Assembly: GCA_036845225.1 (NCBI GenBank) | Contig: DAIUEJ010000013.1 | Location: forward strand, 1-60,590 | DNA: 60,590 bases | Source of the DNA: FEN-680 sp036845225 | Lineage (GTDB): Bacteria > Actinomycetota > Geothermincolia > Fen-727 > Anoxymicrobiaceae | Reading direction: 5' to 3' | Part shown: positions 43,510-52,628 of the stretch, in pieces | Layout: each line of letters starts with the position of its first letter | Position numbering within the stretch: the stretch's first letter is position 1 | Translations under genes and position numbers: made by a program | The notes under the pieces: model-generated | Told to the model about the DNA's origin: nothing | The model's database searches: none | Seen by the model: only the letters and a program-made list of their open reading frames with translations

Positions 43510-44532
43510 CTATCTGAAAGCCAACCACCAGACCACCAGCGTCGCCAGTATCAGTGCGCCGATCGCGATCCATGGGATGATGGGGTCGATCACCGGGGCC
43601 GGGCGCCTCTGGCCTTCGTCTTGAACCGGCGCGCCGGGGGCTCCTCCGGCAAGAGCGCGCAGCCTCTCAGACACGGTCGCCGACCCCGCGCCTTTTTCGC
43701 GGGCGATCTCTTCTTTCAGCCTGCAGACGGGGCAGTCACGAAAGGTGAAAGCCTCCTCGGACGGGGCAAGCCCCAGCGCGGCGCCCAGCTCTCCCGCGGC
43801 GCGCGGACGGGCGAACGGGTCTGCCGCCAGGCAACGAGGCACGACTTCCCTGACGCCGTCGGGTAGCTCGATCGACATCAGGACGCTCAAATCTCCCCCC
43901 GCGGCCACAGCGGCCGCGCCGGTCCCTCCGAACAGGGCCAGCAGTATCAGGCCCAGCGCGTACACGTCTGCGGCGGCCGTGGCGTGCCCGGCCGTGCTCT
44001 GCTCGGGCGCGAAGAAGGCGTCGTCTAAAGCCAGCAGCGCGGGATACTCGCGGTCCAGGTACCAGAGGCCGAACTCCGATAGCTTGACCGATCCCGCGGG
44101 CGACACCCAGATATTGGTCAGGCCCAGGCCGAGGTGCAGCACCCCGAGCACCCTGGCCGATTCGACGGCACTGATGATTTGAGCAAATACCGTGATCGGG
44201 TCGAGCGCTTCCGAGGCATCCCGTCCCTCGACAAACACGCCGAGAGGAACGCCCTCCGGCAGGTCGGTGGCAAGGAAGGGGCCGGACTGCGGGTTGCCCC
44301 AGTCGAGCGGCTGCAGCACTCCAGGGTGGTCGACCCTCGCCCAGGCCTGTATCTCCGCCGCGGCGAGCTCCCATGGCGCGGCCTCCCCGATAGCCTGGAC
44401 GAACCTGCGGAACAGCACCTCGCGGCGATGCGGCACGTAGACGGCCCGGTGCAGCTCGCCCCAGGTGTCTCCGGCCAGCAGCTCCTCCAGCATGTAGCCT
44501 TCGTTGATGAAGAGTTCTCTGTTCTCGTCCAT
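43510..44532 (-). CDS. Membrane-anchored pseudokinase, 340 aa
   Basis: Protein-kinase fold without catalytic residues: the VAIK Lys position reads LFRRFV, the HRD loop reads LHLGLGLTNIWV, and DFG reads LSEFGL. The activation region keeps FFAPEQSTAGHATAAADVYA and LGLILLALFG, so the C-lobe is well formed. A CPVC pair and a C-terminal helix (IIPWIAIGALILATLVVWWL) anchor it. ATG 44532 is chosen because the kinase fold begins there. A 46-aa zinc-ribbon gene lies divergently. It is likely a scaffold or regulator. Confidence 0.75.
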   Translation of the reverse strand: MDENRELFINEGYMLEELLAGDTWGELHRAVYVPHRREVLFRRFVQAIGEAAPWELAAAEIQAWARVDHPGVLQPLDWGNPQSGPFLATDLPEGVPLGVFVEGRDASEALDPITVFAQIISAVESARVLGVLHLGLGLTNIWVSPAGSVKLSEFGLWYLDREYPALLALDDAFFAPEQSTAGHATAAADVYALGLILLALFGGTGAAAVAAGGDLSVLMSIELPDGVREVVPRCLAADPFARPRAAGELGAALGLAPSEEAFTFRDCPVCRLKEEIAREKGAGSATVSERLRALAGGAPGAPVQDEGQRRPAPVIDPIIPWIAIGALILATLVVWWLAFR

Positions 44533-44684
44533 GGTTGCTCTGCTTGAAATAGTACAGCAATACAACCACATTGGAAAGGGGCCGCCCCTGCAAAATAAAG
44601 GTTTGATGCCTTTTCTGCACGGGCAGGAAGCATACCAATCGCGTCGAACCAGTCGGTGCAAGAGCACACACGGGAGGGAACGAA

Positions 44685-44825
44685 ATGCTAGTCTGTCCTA
44701 ACTGCGGCCTGGAGATCGACCTCACCAACATCGGGGAGCCGTGCACCAACTGCGGCATCCAGATCCCACAGGACATGATGGAAGAGCCCGAGGTCGAAGA
44801 GAAGGAGCAGGAACAGAAGGATTGA
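44685..44825 (+). CDS. 46-aa double-CxxC zinc-ribbon protein
   Basis: ATG 44685 follows GGGAGG (44672-44677). The protein starts MLVCPNCGLEIDLTNIGEPC and has CPNC and CTNC, a rubredoxin-like zinc ribbon, then an acidic tail (MEEPEVEEKEQEQKD). Stop TGA 44823-44825. It is divergent from the pseudokinase, which also has a CPVC pair. It converges on cysK with 12 bp between. Function unknown; the clear ribosome binding site and motif support it as real. Confidence 0.75.
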   Translation: MLVCPNCGLEIDLTNIGEPCTNCGIQIPQDMMEEPEVEEKEQEQKD

Positions 44826-44837
44826 ACGGCCCGTCGC

Positions 44838-45761
44838 TCAGATGCCGTCTACCGGGACGTCCTGCTGCTGGTGGCTGAAGCACTCCGTCGACAGGTAGCG
44901 GTCCCCCCTGTCCGGGAACACAACGAGGACCGTTCCACTCTGCATCGTAGTTGCCTGGTGGACCGCCTCGCACATCGCCGCGCCGCTCGAGATCCCAACA
45001 AACAGGCCTTCCTCACTCACCAGCGCGCGAGACATGGTGAACGCCGAGCGGTCGTCCACGTTCATCTTCTCGTCCAGGATGCTAATGTCGAATATCGGGG
45101 GCATGTAGTCACCCAGGTTCCGTAACCCCTGGATGCGTGAGTTCGGGAACGGCTCGACGGCTACCACCTTCGTGCCGGGGTCGCGCTCGCGCAGCTTGCG
45201 TGAGACCCCCATCAGCGTGCCGCCGGTCCCTATGCCTGCGACCAGCACGTCGACTCTGTCCGTCTGCTCGAGTATCTCCTGCCCCGTCCCTTCGTAGTGC
45301 GCACGCACGTTGTCCGGGTTCGCGAACTGGTCCGGCATGTAGTACTTCGGGTCCTGAGCCATGACCCGCGCTAGCTCGATGGCCCCGTTCATGCCTTCCT
45401 CGCCGGGGGTGAGCACGAGCTCCGTGCCGAACGCCTTGAGGGCCTGCTGCCGCTCCACGCTCATGGTCTCGGGCATGACTATCTTCACCTGGTAGCCTTT
45501 GACCGAGGCGACCATCGCGAGGCCGATGCCGGTGTTGCCGCTCGTCGGCTCGAGGATCGTGATCCCCTGCTTCAAGTCGCCACGCTCCTCGGCGCCCTCG
45601 ATCATGAACAGCGCGATGCGGTCCTTGACCGAGCTGCACGGGTTGAAGCCCTCGAGCTTGGCGAGGATTCTGACCTTCGGGTTCTTGTTGAGCCGCTTGA
45701 TCTCGACGACCGGGGTGCGGCCAATGAGGCCGACGACCCCGTTCGCGGCTGTGTCAGCCAT
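44838..45761 (-). CDS. cysK: Cysteine synthase A (O-acetylserine sulfhydrylase), 307 aa
   Basis: PLP enzyme, fold-type II. Seen: the Lys loop NPCSSVKDRIALFM (Schiff-base Lys near 41), the substrate loop LEPTSGNTGIGLAMVA, the PLP phosphate loop AGIGTGGTLMGVSR and, near the end, VGISSGAAMCEAVHQ. It makes cysteine from O-acetylserine and sulfide; the related cystathionine-beta-synthase-like enzymes cannot be fully excluded. AGGAGG before ATG 45761 decides the start over a longer frame. No cysE neighbour. Confidence 0.9.
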   Translation of the reverse strand: MADTAANGVVGLIGRTPVVEIKRLNKNPKVRILAKLEGFNPCSSVKDRIALFMIEGAEERGDLKQGITILEPTSGNTGIGLAMVASVKGYQVKIVMPETMSVERQQALKAFGTELVLTPGEEGMNGAIELARVMAQDPKYYMPDQFANPDNVRAHYEGTGQEILEQTDRVDVLVAGIGTGGTLMGVSRKLRERDPGTKVVAVEPFPNSRIQGLRNLGDYMPPIFDISILDEKMNVDDRSAFTMSRALVSEEGLFVGISSGAAMCEAVHQATTMQSGTVLVVFPDRGDRYLSTECFSHQQQDVPVDGI

Positions 45762-45899
45762 GGCTGGGACCTCCTGTGATGTTCCGCAATTATACATCAA
45801 CGCTCTGGCGCTCACGCACCACCGGCGCCTGAGGGCGGTGGCTCATTTCCGCGGGAACCCGTCAGGCGTGATGTGATATATTCCATCGCAAGGTACTAC

Positions 45900-45929
45900 T
45901 GCGCCAGCGGGGTCCGACCCTGGCGCGCA
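45900..45929. repeat. Palindromic repeat, GCGCCA-arm form
   Basis: TGCGCCAGCGGGGTCC, then GACCCTGGCGCGCA, upstream of the SRPBCC gene, between its TATATT (45877-45882) and its ribosome binding site (45937-45943). It would be in the 5-prime leader of that transcript. Confidence 0.85.
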
Positions 45930-45951
45930 CCTGCTGAAGGAGGACTGAAGC

Positions 45952-46419
45952 ATGGCCGACGCGAGTAAGGCAGGCCTGACCGACTCGATCGTCATCGACC
46001 GCACCCCCGAGGAGATAACGGAGGAGCTTCTCGACTTCGAGTCTTACCCGGAGTGGATGTCGGGAGTCATCTCCACCGAGGTGGTCAAGCGCGACAAGAA
46101 GAAGCGCGGCACCCAGGTCCGCTACGTGATCGACGCCGTGGTCATCAAGCCCAAGTACGTCCTCAGCTATGCTTACAAAGACAAGGAGAACAGGATCGAG
46201 ATCGGCTACGTGGAGGGCGACCTCGACGACTGCAACTCCTGGTACCAGTTCGAGCCCGTCGACGACGACAAGACCAGGGTCACCTACCACTACGAAGTCT
46301 CTTATTCGATCCCGAAGGCATTCCTGAACCCGGTCACGCGCCGCATGCTGAAGACGGTCGACAAGCGCGTCATGAACTCCGCGCTCAAGGACCTCAAGAA
46401 GCGGGTCGAGCGCGGCTGA
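45952..46419 (+). CDS. SRPBCC-family cyclase/dehydrase-like protein, 155 aa
   Basis: START/SRPBCC fold: VIDRTPEEITEELLDFESYP EWMSG at the start (helix then W), long beta strands (VRYVIDAVVIKPKYVLSYAY), WYQFEPV and a long C-terminal helix (MLKTVDKRVMNSALKDLKKR). It binds a hydrophobic ligand; identity unknown. AAGGAGG stands before ATG 45952. The next gene (DUF362 ferredoxin) starts 14 bp after it, so they form an operon. Confidence 0.85.
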   Translation: MADASKAGLTDSIVIDRTPEEITEELLDFESYPEWMSGVISTEVVKRDKKKRGTQVRYVIDAVVIKPKYVLSYAYKDKENRIEIGYVEGDLDDCNSWYQFEPVDDDKTRVTYHYEVSYSIPKAFLNPVTRRMLKTVDKRVMNSALKDLKKRVERG

Positions 46420-46433
46420 TCAGAGCAGCAATC

Positions 46434-47588
46434 ATGGCTTCAAAGAAACCCGACGTAGCAGTTTTCGCGTGCTCGAGTTATGACCGCGAGCGCATCGAGG
46501 AGAAGGTGGCCGAGGCGTTCCGGCTGTTTGGCGGTCCGACGGCGATCGTCGGTAAGGGCGAGTCGGTCTTCGTCAAGGTGAACATGGTGGTACCGTTCGA
46601 GCCCGAGAGGGCGGTGACCACCCACCCCGAGGTCGTGCGCGCCGTGGTCGCGCAACTCCAGAAGGCCACCGACCGCGTCGTGATCGGCGAGTCGCCCGGC
46701 GGCCCTTACAACAGGACTATCCTGAAGCGGGCATACGAGAAGACGGGAATGGCGCGCGTCGCCGAGGAGACGGGAGCGGCGCTCAACTACGACGTCTCGG
46801 AGGTGCAGGTCCCGCTGCCCGAAGGTAAGCAGATGAAGCGCCTCGTCCTCTGCAGGCCGGTAGTGGACGCCGATCGCCTGGTCTCGATCTCCAAGCTCAA
46901 GACGCACGTCCTGATGGGCCTCACCGGCGCCATCAAGAACCTCTACGGGACCGTGCCCGGGATGCAGAAGTTCACCTATCACTCGCGCTTCCACAACGAG
47001 CCCGAGTTCGCCGAACTGCTGATAGACGTGGTCCTCGCCGCGAAGCCCGACTTCCACGTGGTCGACGCCATCTGGGGAATGGAGGGGAACGGGTCCGTCA
47101 TGGGAATACCGAGGCACATGGGGATGCTCGCGGCGGGACCTGATCCGTACGCCCTCGATTGCTATCTGGGCAGCCTGCTCGGGCTCAAGGACGGTTTCAA
47201 TTTGCCGCTGGCGGCCGCGGTCTCCAGAGGTCTCTTTCACGGGGACCCGGCTACGGTGAGCGTGGCGGGAGACGACCCCGCGGGGCTGCGCGTCCGGCAC
47301 CTCAAGCTTCCCACCAAGAAGAGCCTGATCAACTGGCTTCCTTCACCGCTGATGCGCAGGTACAGCGCGCTGATGCTGATACGCCCCTATCCGATTGGAG
47401 CCCTGTGCACGGGCTGCGCCAAGTGCGAGGAGATCTGCCCCGCGCACGCCATCACGGTGGTGGACGGGACGGCGGTGGTCGACCCCGGCAAGTGCATCAG
47501 GTGTTACTGCTGCCACGAGCTGTGCGAACACGGGGGCATCGGGCTCGAGAGGCCGATCCTCGCGGGGCCCAGGCGTCTGTTCGCATGA
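46434..47588 (+). CDS. DUF362 domain protein with 2x[4Fe-4S] ferredoxin tail, 384 aa
   Basis: Residues about 30-260 are DUF362 (VFVKVNMVVPFEPERAVTTH, VVIGESPGGPYN, SKLKTHVLMGLTGAIKNLYG). The C-terminus has CTGCAKCEEICPAHAI and CIRCYCCHELCEHGGI, two iron-sulfur motifs, the second with an extra Cys and no proline. Homologues are poorly characterised redox proteins, sometimes linked to oxygen-sensitive enzymes. ATG 46434 is close behind the SRPBCC gene. Confidence 0.85.
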   Translation: MASKKPDVAVFACSSYDRERIEEKVAEAFRLFGGPTAIVGKGESVFVKVNMVVPFEPERAVTTHPEVVRAVVAQLQKATDRVVIGESPGGPYNRTILKRAYEKTGMARVAEETGAALNYDVSEVQVPLPEGKQMKRLVLCRPVVDADRLVSISKLKTHVLMGLTGAIKNLYGTVPGMQKFTYHSRFHNEPEFAELLIDVVLAAKPDFHVVDAIWGMEGNGSVMGIPRHMGMLAAGPDPYALDCYLGSLLGLKDGFNLPLAAAVSRGLFHGDPATVSVAGDDPAGLRVRHLKLPTKKSLINWLPSPLMRRYSALMLIRPYPIGALCTGCAKCEEICPAHAITVVDGTAVVDPGKCIRCYCCHELCEHGGIGLERPILAGPRRLFA

Positions 47589-47620
47589 GCCTGACCGGCT
47601 AGGGCTAGACGGAAAGGTAG

Positions 47621-47643
47621 ACGGTGCCTGACCTCTGCCGTCA
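47621..47643. repeat. Short palindromic repeat with GACGG arms
   Basis: GACGGTGCCTGACCTCTGCCGTC plus A lies between the convergent DUF362 and Mop genes. The Mop gene TGA is the complement of 47641-47643, so the right arm runs into that stop. Confidence 0.75.
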
Positions 47644-47850
47644 GTCGACCCCGACCATCACGTTGGTCGCCTTGATGACGGCGTAAACGTCCTTGCCCTC
47701 GGCGAGCTCCAGGCCTTCAGCCGAGGTCTTCGTTATCACCGAGACGATCTGCTGGCCGCACGGGAGCTCCATGACCACCTCGGAGTTCACGGCCCCGTGG
47801 TTGATGCTCACGACCTTCGCCTTGAGCATGTTGCGCGCACTGAGCTTCAT
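47641..47850 (-). CDS. Molybdopterin/molybdate-binding (Mop/TOBE) protein, 69 aa
   Basis: Single Mop domain: KLSARNMLKAKVVSINHGAV, VVMELPCGQQIVSVITKTS and DVYAVIKATNVMVGVD. Such small proteins bind molybdate or tungstate and store or deliver it. GGAGGTG before ATG 47850 decides the start; a longer frame exists. No mod transport genes are near. Confidence 0.9.
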   Translation of the reverse strand: MKLSARNMLKAKVVSINHGAVNSEVVMELPCGQQIVSVITKTSAEGLELAEGKDVYAVIKATNVMVGVD

Positions 47851-47925
47851 CTTCCCCACCTCCATGTCGCTGTTCCCGTATTCTATGCTTATTTTCGGCA
47901 GGTGGCATTCCTGCTTATAAACTGA

Positions 47926-47951
47926 CGAAGGGGACGTCACCGTCCCCTTCG
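47926..47951. terminator. Strong hairpin upstream of the Mop gene
   Basis: A perfect 11-bp stem CGAAGGGGACG/CGTCCCCTTCG around TCAC. On the plus strand TGCTTT follows. It may end readthrough on either strand, or be a leader element of the Mop gene. Confidence 0.5.
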
Positions 47952-48154
47952 TGCTTTAGGAAAGTGAGGGGGGACCTCGGATTCCCAAACCGTTGGCTTC
48001 TTTATCTCGAGGGCAAACCCTTCTTGCGAATTTCCCCTTTCCTGTAATCTTTTTCCGGCTCCAGACGGCCACCTATTTACCAGGTGAGCAAACCCTTCGA
48101 GCAGGTTCCCTCAGTCCTGTTGTTCCAGCAAACGACCCTCGCGGCGGACCCGGC
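47952..48154. other. Non-coding region with an imperfect direct duplication
   Basis: No gene is seen between the Mop gene and the alpha/beta hydrolase. Two imperfect direct copies share GAGNGCAAACCCTTC, then TTNCCC and CCTGT, at about 48010-48056 and 48083-48126. On the minus strand this is a possible leader of the Mop gene. No known riboswitch fits. Confidence 0.4.
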
Positions 48155-48994
48155 CTAGGCCTTCGCGGCCTTTGCCTTCGCCGGCGGGTAGACCCTCTGC
48201 AGGAAATCGTCCATCGCGCGGTTGACTATCTCCGGCTTCTCGAAGAGGGCCATGTGCCCGGCCCCCCGCACAACCAGCAGCATCGAGTTCGGCAGCCCCT
48301 TTGCCATCCGGTTGGCGTGCCTGATGTCCGCGAGCAGGTCGGCGTTGCCCACCACGATGAGGGCCGGTGCCGATATCTCACCGAGGCGCTGGGTGACGTT
48401 GAAGTTGCGGGCGCGGTTGAGGGTCTTGGTCATCGAGTAGTTGGACACCTTGCTGCATTCGCGGGCGGTGATGATGCGGCTGCCAGGACCCGCGAGCGGA
48501 TGGGTCGCCGCTGCGCCGGCTATGACGGCCTTGGTCCCCCTGAAACCGGTGTTCCACACCGTCGCTCCGAGGAACCCGAGCATGACCGCGGCAAGCGCCC
48601 CGATGCGCTGGAAGATGAACCCGGAAAGGTGAGACGTCGTGTCGATGAGGATGAGCCCCTCGACCATGTCCGGATAGTGCAGCCCGAGGTGCAGGCACAC
48701 CATCCCGCCCAGGCTGTGGCCGACGAATACCGCCTTCTTGATGCCGAGCTTGTTCAACAGGGCGATGGTGAGCTCTGTGAAACACTCGACGGAGTAGTCC
48801 TTGCTCTCGATCTCACCCGAGTCGCCGTGGCCGGGGAAGTCCAGGCAGATGCACTTATAGTCCCTGGAGAACTTCTCCACCTGGTTGAAGTAGAACCGCT
48901 TGTTGCCCGTCCAGCAGTGCAGGAACACCAGTGCCGGACCCTCACCGGTGACGTCGTAGGCGATCCTCGCACCCTCGATGTTAGCTACTGGCAT
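48155..48994 (-). CDS. Alpha/beta hydrolase, 279 aa
   Basis: Classic alpha/beta hydrolase: VFLHCWTGN oxyanion loop, LDFPGHGDSG, the nucleophile elbow VFVGHSLGGMV (Ser near 96), LIVVGNADLLADI (Asp) and VRGAGHMALFEKPE (His). The lid (residues about 125-180) is large. Substrate unknown. ATG 48994 is chosen, with GGAGAG upstream; it overlaps the alpha-galactosidase gene end by 14 bp, so it is coupled to it. Residues at the end are Lys/Ala-rich. Confidence 0.85.
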   Translation of the reverse strand: MPVANIEGARIAYDVTGEGPALVFLHCWTGNKRFYFNQVEKFSRDYKCICLDFPGHGDSGEIESKDYSVECFTELTIALLNKLGIKKAVFVGHSLGGMVCLHLGLHYPDMVEGLILIDTTSHLSGFIFQRIGALAAVMLGFLGATVWNTGFRGTKAVIAGAAATHPLAGPGSRIITARECSKVSNYSMTKTLNRARNFNVTQRLGEISAPALIVVGNADLLADIRHANRMAKGLPNSMLLVVRGAGHMALFEKPEIVNRAMDDFLQRVYPPAKAKAAKA

Positions 48995-51416
48995 CGTCAC
49001 TCTCCTCTTCCAGGTCCCGCTGCCCCTCCATGAGGGCCAGCTCCTCGGGTGTCGGCTCGGGCGTCTCTTCGTGGGCGCCCGCGCCGTAGGTCACTTCCAG
49101 GTGGGCTTCGTCCTCGATGTAGAAGGTCAGGCGATAGACCGGGGTGGTCAGCCGCTCGACCTTGACCTCTCCCTGCCCGTCGCGCCTGACCCGTATCTCC
49201 CCGGCGCCCGGCAGGCAGAGCGTTATCGCGGCTTCGCATTCCAGCGGACTTCGCAGCGTGAGGCTAACGCCGTCGTCCCGCGTAACGAACTCCACCAGCT
49301 CAGAGGCGCCCTGGGAGAGGTTGAGGCTTGAGCCGACCAGGCACGGCTCGTCAACCGCGCGTGTCAGGCGCATCAGGCCGCAGCCGTGCGGTTCGACCTG
49401 CTCCAGCGTCAACTCATCTTTGAACTCCCCGAGGTACCTCCCGGTCCAGAACTCGCTCGCGTGCCACCGGTCCCGCCCCAGGCCCAGCTCCTGAAGGTCG
49501 ACCTTGACGTCCGTCGTCTTCTTGAACCAGTTTATCGCCAGCGCCAGCCTGTACTCCCCGCCGGCATCGCTCATCCGGCTCACGAGGTACATCGGGATCT
49601 CCCGCAGCCAGAGGTCCGGGCACAGCGGCAGCCCGCGGGAGTGCGGCACGCTGCGCGCGACGAGGGCGAACTCCTCCTGCTCCCAGAGCGAAGTATCGTC
49701 CGAGACTATGAACGCCCCGCCCAGTACGGCGATGGCCGAGGCGAGCGTGCGCCTCTCGGGCCAGGTGAGCTTTGAATCCCTGGAGCGCGCCATCAGGCAA
49801 TCCGGGTCGCCGTCGAAGACCCGTCCGCTCAGGAACGACCGCGTCAGCGTGTTGATGAGGCTGTTGCGGACACCGGGCGTGCTCAGGTCCCGCAGGAACC
49901 TCTGGTACTTGGCGCGCCAGTAGGGCGCTACGTCACCGTTCAGGCGCTGGGAGTCGAGTATGCCCACCCCCAACAGGACGGGCCCGCCGGCGGCAATGAT
50001 GACCGCATCCTCGCCCACAGATTCGCGGATGACCTCGAGCGCCTTGCGCGCGGCTTGCGCCCTGGTCAGCGACGTGTCGTGGCGCTTGCCGTCCAGCAGG
50101 CCGCACGCCATGAAGTCGAGCTTGAAGAACCGGTACCCGTAGCCCGCCAGCGTGCCGAACACCTCCCGCAGCCGGTCGAGCACCTCGGGCTTGGTCAGGT
50201 CGAGCCCGTAGAACCTCCCTTTCCATGCCGGGTTGTAACCGGCCAGGACCGGCTTGCCCTTGCGGTCGCGCTGTATCCAGTCCGGTTTCTCCCTGAAGAT
50301 CTTCGACTTCCTGGCGACCGTGAACGGAGCCACCCAGACACCGGGGGTCTTTCCCCGGGCCGCGATGTCGCGCGCCAGGGCCTCCATGCCGCCAGCGAAC
50401 TCCTCGTTGTCCTCGAGCCAGTCGCCCACCTGTGGCGCGTATCCGTCGTCCACCTGCACGACCTCGATGCCGAGGGTCGAGAAGTCGGCTTTCAGCCGGT
50501 CCGCGTTCGCGAGCACGTCGGCCTCGGTCACATCGGTGAAGTACTGGTACCAGGTGCACCACCCCGCCGGAGTGCTTCTGACTTCGGCGACCTCCTGCTC
50601 CGCCGCAAGCAAAAGCGCGTACTGTTCGAAGTTGGCGGTCGACAGGTCCCCGGGGATCAGCGCGAGCGGCTCGGCCCACATCGCCACCCCGCGCTTCGGG
50701 CTCATCCCCTCCTGCAAGGCGAAAGCCTCGAGCTCGGAAGACTCGGGCCTCCTGCCGGGCCGCACGCTCACCCGCGAAAGCGCTTGCGAGACGCCGGTGA
50801 AACCCACGACCACGGAGTCCCGGGTGGCGGTGTCCGCCATGCCCGCGAACCACTCGCTCTCGAAGGAGCCGCGGTCGGACGGGACAGGCGTGGTCGGGTT
50901 GAGCAGCATGGGCTTCAGCCTGTGAGGAAGGAACAGCGGCAGCAGGTAGTCGCCCGACCGCTTGCTCTTGACCGCGGCGGTCGGCGTCCAGCACTGCCAG
51001 CCATGGACGTAGACGCGCCACGTCCTGGCGCTCTGACGTCCCGGCCAGATGCCGCCGGTCGGCACCCTCAGCGGCAGTATCGCTTCAACCTCTGGAGGTT
51101 CGTCCTCGCTCTCCCAGCTGAAGCCTGCCCGCAGCACGAACGCACCGCCGGCCGCCGGCTCGATTCCCAGGAGCATGCGCCCCCAATCTTCCTGCTTGAC
51201 GAAGTTGAGCCTCGGGCCGGTCTTGCCGGCCGGCTCCCAGGCGCCAGGGGTCTCGAGGCGTTCGACGCCCCCCTTCACCCGCGCCAGGATGCCCATGGTC
51301 GCGGCGGCAAAGACGAGCGTGTCGCCCGAGAACAGGTCGAAGCTGCCATTCGCCGCGTCGAACTCAAGCCGGGTCAGTCCGCTCTCGAACCCGATCTTCC
51401 CCTCATACTGGTACAC
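48981..51416 (-). CDS. GH36-type alpha-galactosidase-like glycoside hydrolase, 811 aa
   Basis: An N-terminal beta-sandwich with HGWQCWTPTA, then the TIM barrel with AGWCTWYQYFTDVTEADVLA, VVQVDDGYAPQVGDW, GVWVAPFTV, and the nucleophile strand FFKLDFMACG (Asp434). DGDPDCLMAR (about 536-540) holds the likely acid/base. C-terminal beta domain. No signal peptide, so it acts inside the cell on imported alpha-galactosides or similar sugars; members include alpha-galactosidases, raffinose synthases and others. GTG 51416. It lies 12 bp after the ureohydrolase gene on the same strand. Confidence 0.85.
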   Translation of the reverse strand: MYQYEGKIGFESGLTRLEFDAANGSFDLFSGDTLVFAAATMGILARVKGGVERLETPGAWEPAGKTGPRLNFVKQEDWGRMLLGIEPAAGGAFVLRAGFSWESEDEPPEVEAILPLRVPTGGIWPGRQSARTWRVYVHGWQCWTPTAAVKSKRSGDYLLPLFLPHRLKPMLLNPTTPVPSDRGSFESEWFAGMADTATRDSVVVGFTGVSQALSRVSVRPGRRPESSELEAFALQEGMSPKRGVAMWAEPLALIPGDLSTANFEQYALLLAAEQEVAEVRSTPAGWCTWYQYFTDVTEADVLANADRLKADFSTLGIEVVQVDDGYAPQVGDWLEDNEEFAGGMEALARDIAARGKTPGVWVAPFTVARKSKIFREKPDWIQRDRKGKPVLAGYNPAWKGRFYGLDLTKPEVLDRLREVFGTLAGYGYRFFKLDFMACGLLDGKRHDTSLTRAQAARKALEVIRESVGEDAVIIAAGGPVLLGVGILDSQRLNGDVAPYWRAKYQRFLRDLSTPGVRNSLINTLTRSFLSGRVFDGDPDCLMARSRDSKLTWPERRTLASAIAVLGGAFIVSDDTSLWEQEEFALVARSVPHSRGLPLCPDLWLREIPMYLVSRMSDAGGEYRLALAINWFKKTTDVKVDLQELGLGRDRWHASEFWTGRYLGEFKDELTLEQVEPHGCGLMRLTRAVDEPCLVGSSLNLSQGASELVEFVTRDDGVSLTLRSPLECEAAITLCLPGAGEIRVRRDGQGEVKVERLTTPVYRLTFYIEDEAHLEVTYGAGAHEETPEPTPEELALMEGQRDLEEESDDASS

Positions 51417-51428
51417 TTGTCACCGCCC

Positions 51429-52502
51429 TCAGCCTCCCCCGACTCCGAGCATCGCCCGCGCGGCGGCCGCGCACATCTCCACCGTGCGGTCGGTCGAGCC
51501 GGGAATGTCCGCGAGGTGGACGTCGATCTCCATGACGTCAAAACCCGCGAGCTCGAGCCCGCGCGTCGCGATCCCGACGGACAGGCAGCCACAGAGCCTC
51601 GCGACTTCTTCCGGCTCGAGACCGATAGTATCAAGAAACCTCACCGCTTTTACGTCTTCGCCCGAGCCGAGGTCGGCGTCGATCGAGACGTAGACCCAGT
51701 GAGCGTCGATCCCCTCCAGCGCTTCGGCGGCCGCCTGCTCGACGCCGTCCTGGCGCACCTTCTTCTTGGGTATGACCTTTGCCCCGCGCTCTTCGAACTC
51801 CAGGTAGGACCGCCTGAACTCGGCCATGCCCTCCGGTTCGCCCTCTGTCGGCAGGCGCCCCGGGTAGTCGGAGGCTCCTATGACCACGATATTGCGGGGC
51901 GCGATCAGTTCCCGCTCGATGACGCCTGCCAGCCATGTGCCGCAGTTATAGCTCTCGGGAGGTACGCCACCGGGGTCAGGTCCTTCCGGCGCGGTGACTA
52001 CAGTATCCGCCGACTCTCCACCGGCCGCCGCCTTCCTGACCGACGCCGGTATGGCGTCGAAATGGTTGTCGAGGACGATGAGCGCTGTCTCTGTCGGGTC
52101 GGGTCCGCATATCGCGTCGAGGACGCCACCTGTCAGGGAGTGGTCGACGCCGATGAGGAACGGAGAGAGAGGCAGCACCATCTGCCTCGCGAACTCGCGC
52201 AGCCTCGCCGACACGACCACGCAGCCCCCGGTGTCCAGGAACTCGCGGTAGAGAAGGACGTCCACCATGTCCAGCGCGTCCAGCCGGGGCCGCGGGGTCA
52301 TCCACGACTCGAGCTCGAGCCGCCCGACCGTGACGAGCCCATCTGCGCCCGTGAGCTCGCGCGCCAGCAGGTCGTAAGGGTCGCGCGCAACGGCCTCGTC
52401 GATGACGCCCTCTCGCAGCGCGTTCAGGTACCCGAGCTTCATCGCTAGCTTCTCGGGCGCGTCCAGCACGTCCAGCGCGCACCCGAATGCGGCGAACGTC
52501 AT
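51429..52502 (-). CDS. Ureohydrolase (arginase/agmatinase family)-like protein, 357 aa
   Basis: Manganese-site motifs are GVDHSLTGG, DNHFDAIP (in place of the usual DAHxD) and VSIDADLGSGEDV (SxDxD). The N-terminal 90 residues are longer than in arginases. The substrate (arginine, agmatine, formimidoglutamate or other) cannot be told, and Asn in DNHFD departs from the family. ATG 52502 (MTFAAFGCALDV) is chosen since the homologous part starts there. First of a three-gene run with alpha-galactosidase and alpha/beta hydrolase. Confidence 0.75.
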   Translation of the reverse strand: MTFAAFGCALDVLDAPEKLAMKLGYLNALREGVIDEAVARDPYDLLARELTGADGLVTVGRLELESWMTPRPRLDALDMVDVLLYREFLDTGGCVVVSARLREFARQMVLPLSPFLIGVDHSLTGGVLDAICGPDPTETALIVLDNHFDAIPASVRKAAAGGESADTVVTAPEGPDPGGVPPESYNCGTWLAGVIERELIAPRNIVVIGASDYPGRLPTEGEPEGMAEFRRSYLEFEERGAKVIPKKKVRQDGVEQAAAEALEGIDAHWVYVSIDADLGSGEDVKAVRFLDTIGLEPEEVARLCGCLSVGIATRGLELAGFDVMEIDVHLADIPGSTDRTVEMCAAAARAMLGVGGG

Positions 52503-52628
52503 AGATGGTCCCTCCTGTCCTGGCTCACCGGTCTTGCATTGCTTCGCAACGCAACACCGGTGTAAAGTCACAAGTGCCAATGCACTGTTCGGTCAGGTTA
52601 AAACCTGCCCGCATCCGCTATATCGTAC

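Noticed and set aside
48010..48030. Cyclic-di-GMP riboswitch because of GGGCAAACC
   Set aside because: The other conserved parts of that riboswitch (GAAA and GCAAAGCC blocks) are missing, and no gene follows on the plus strand.
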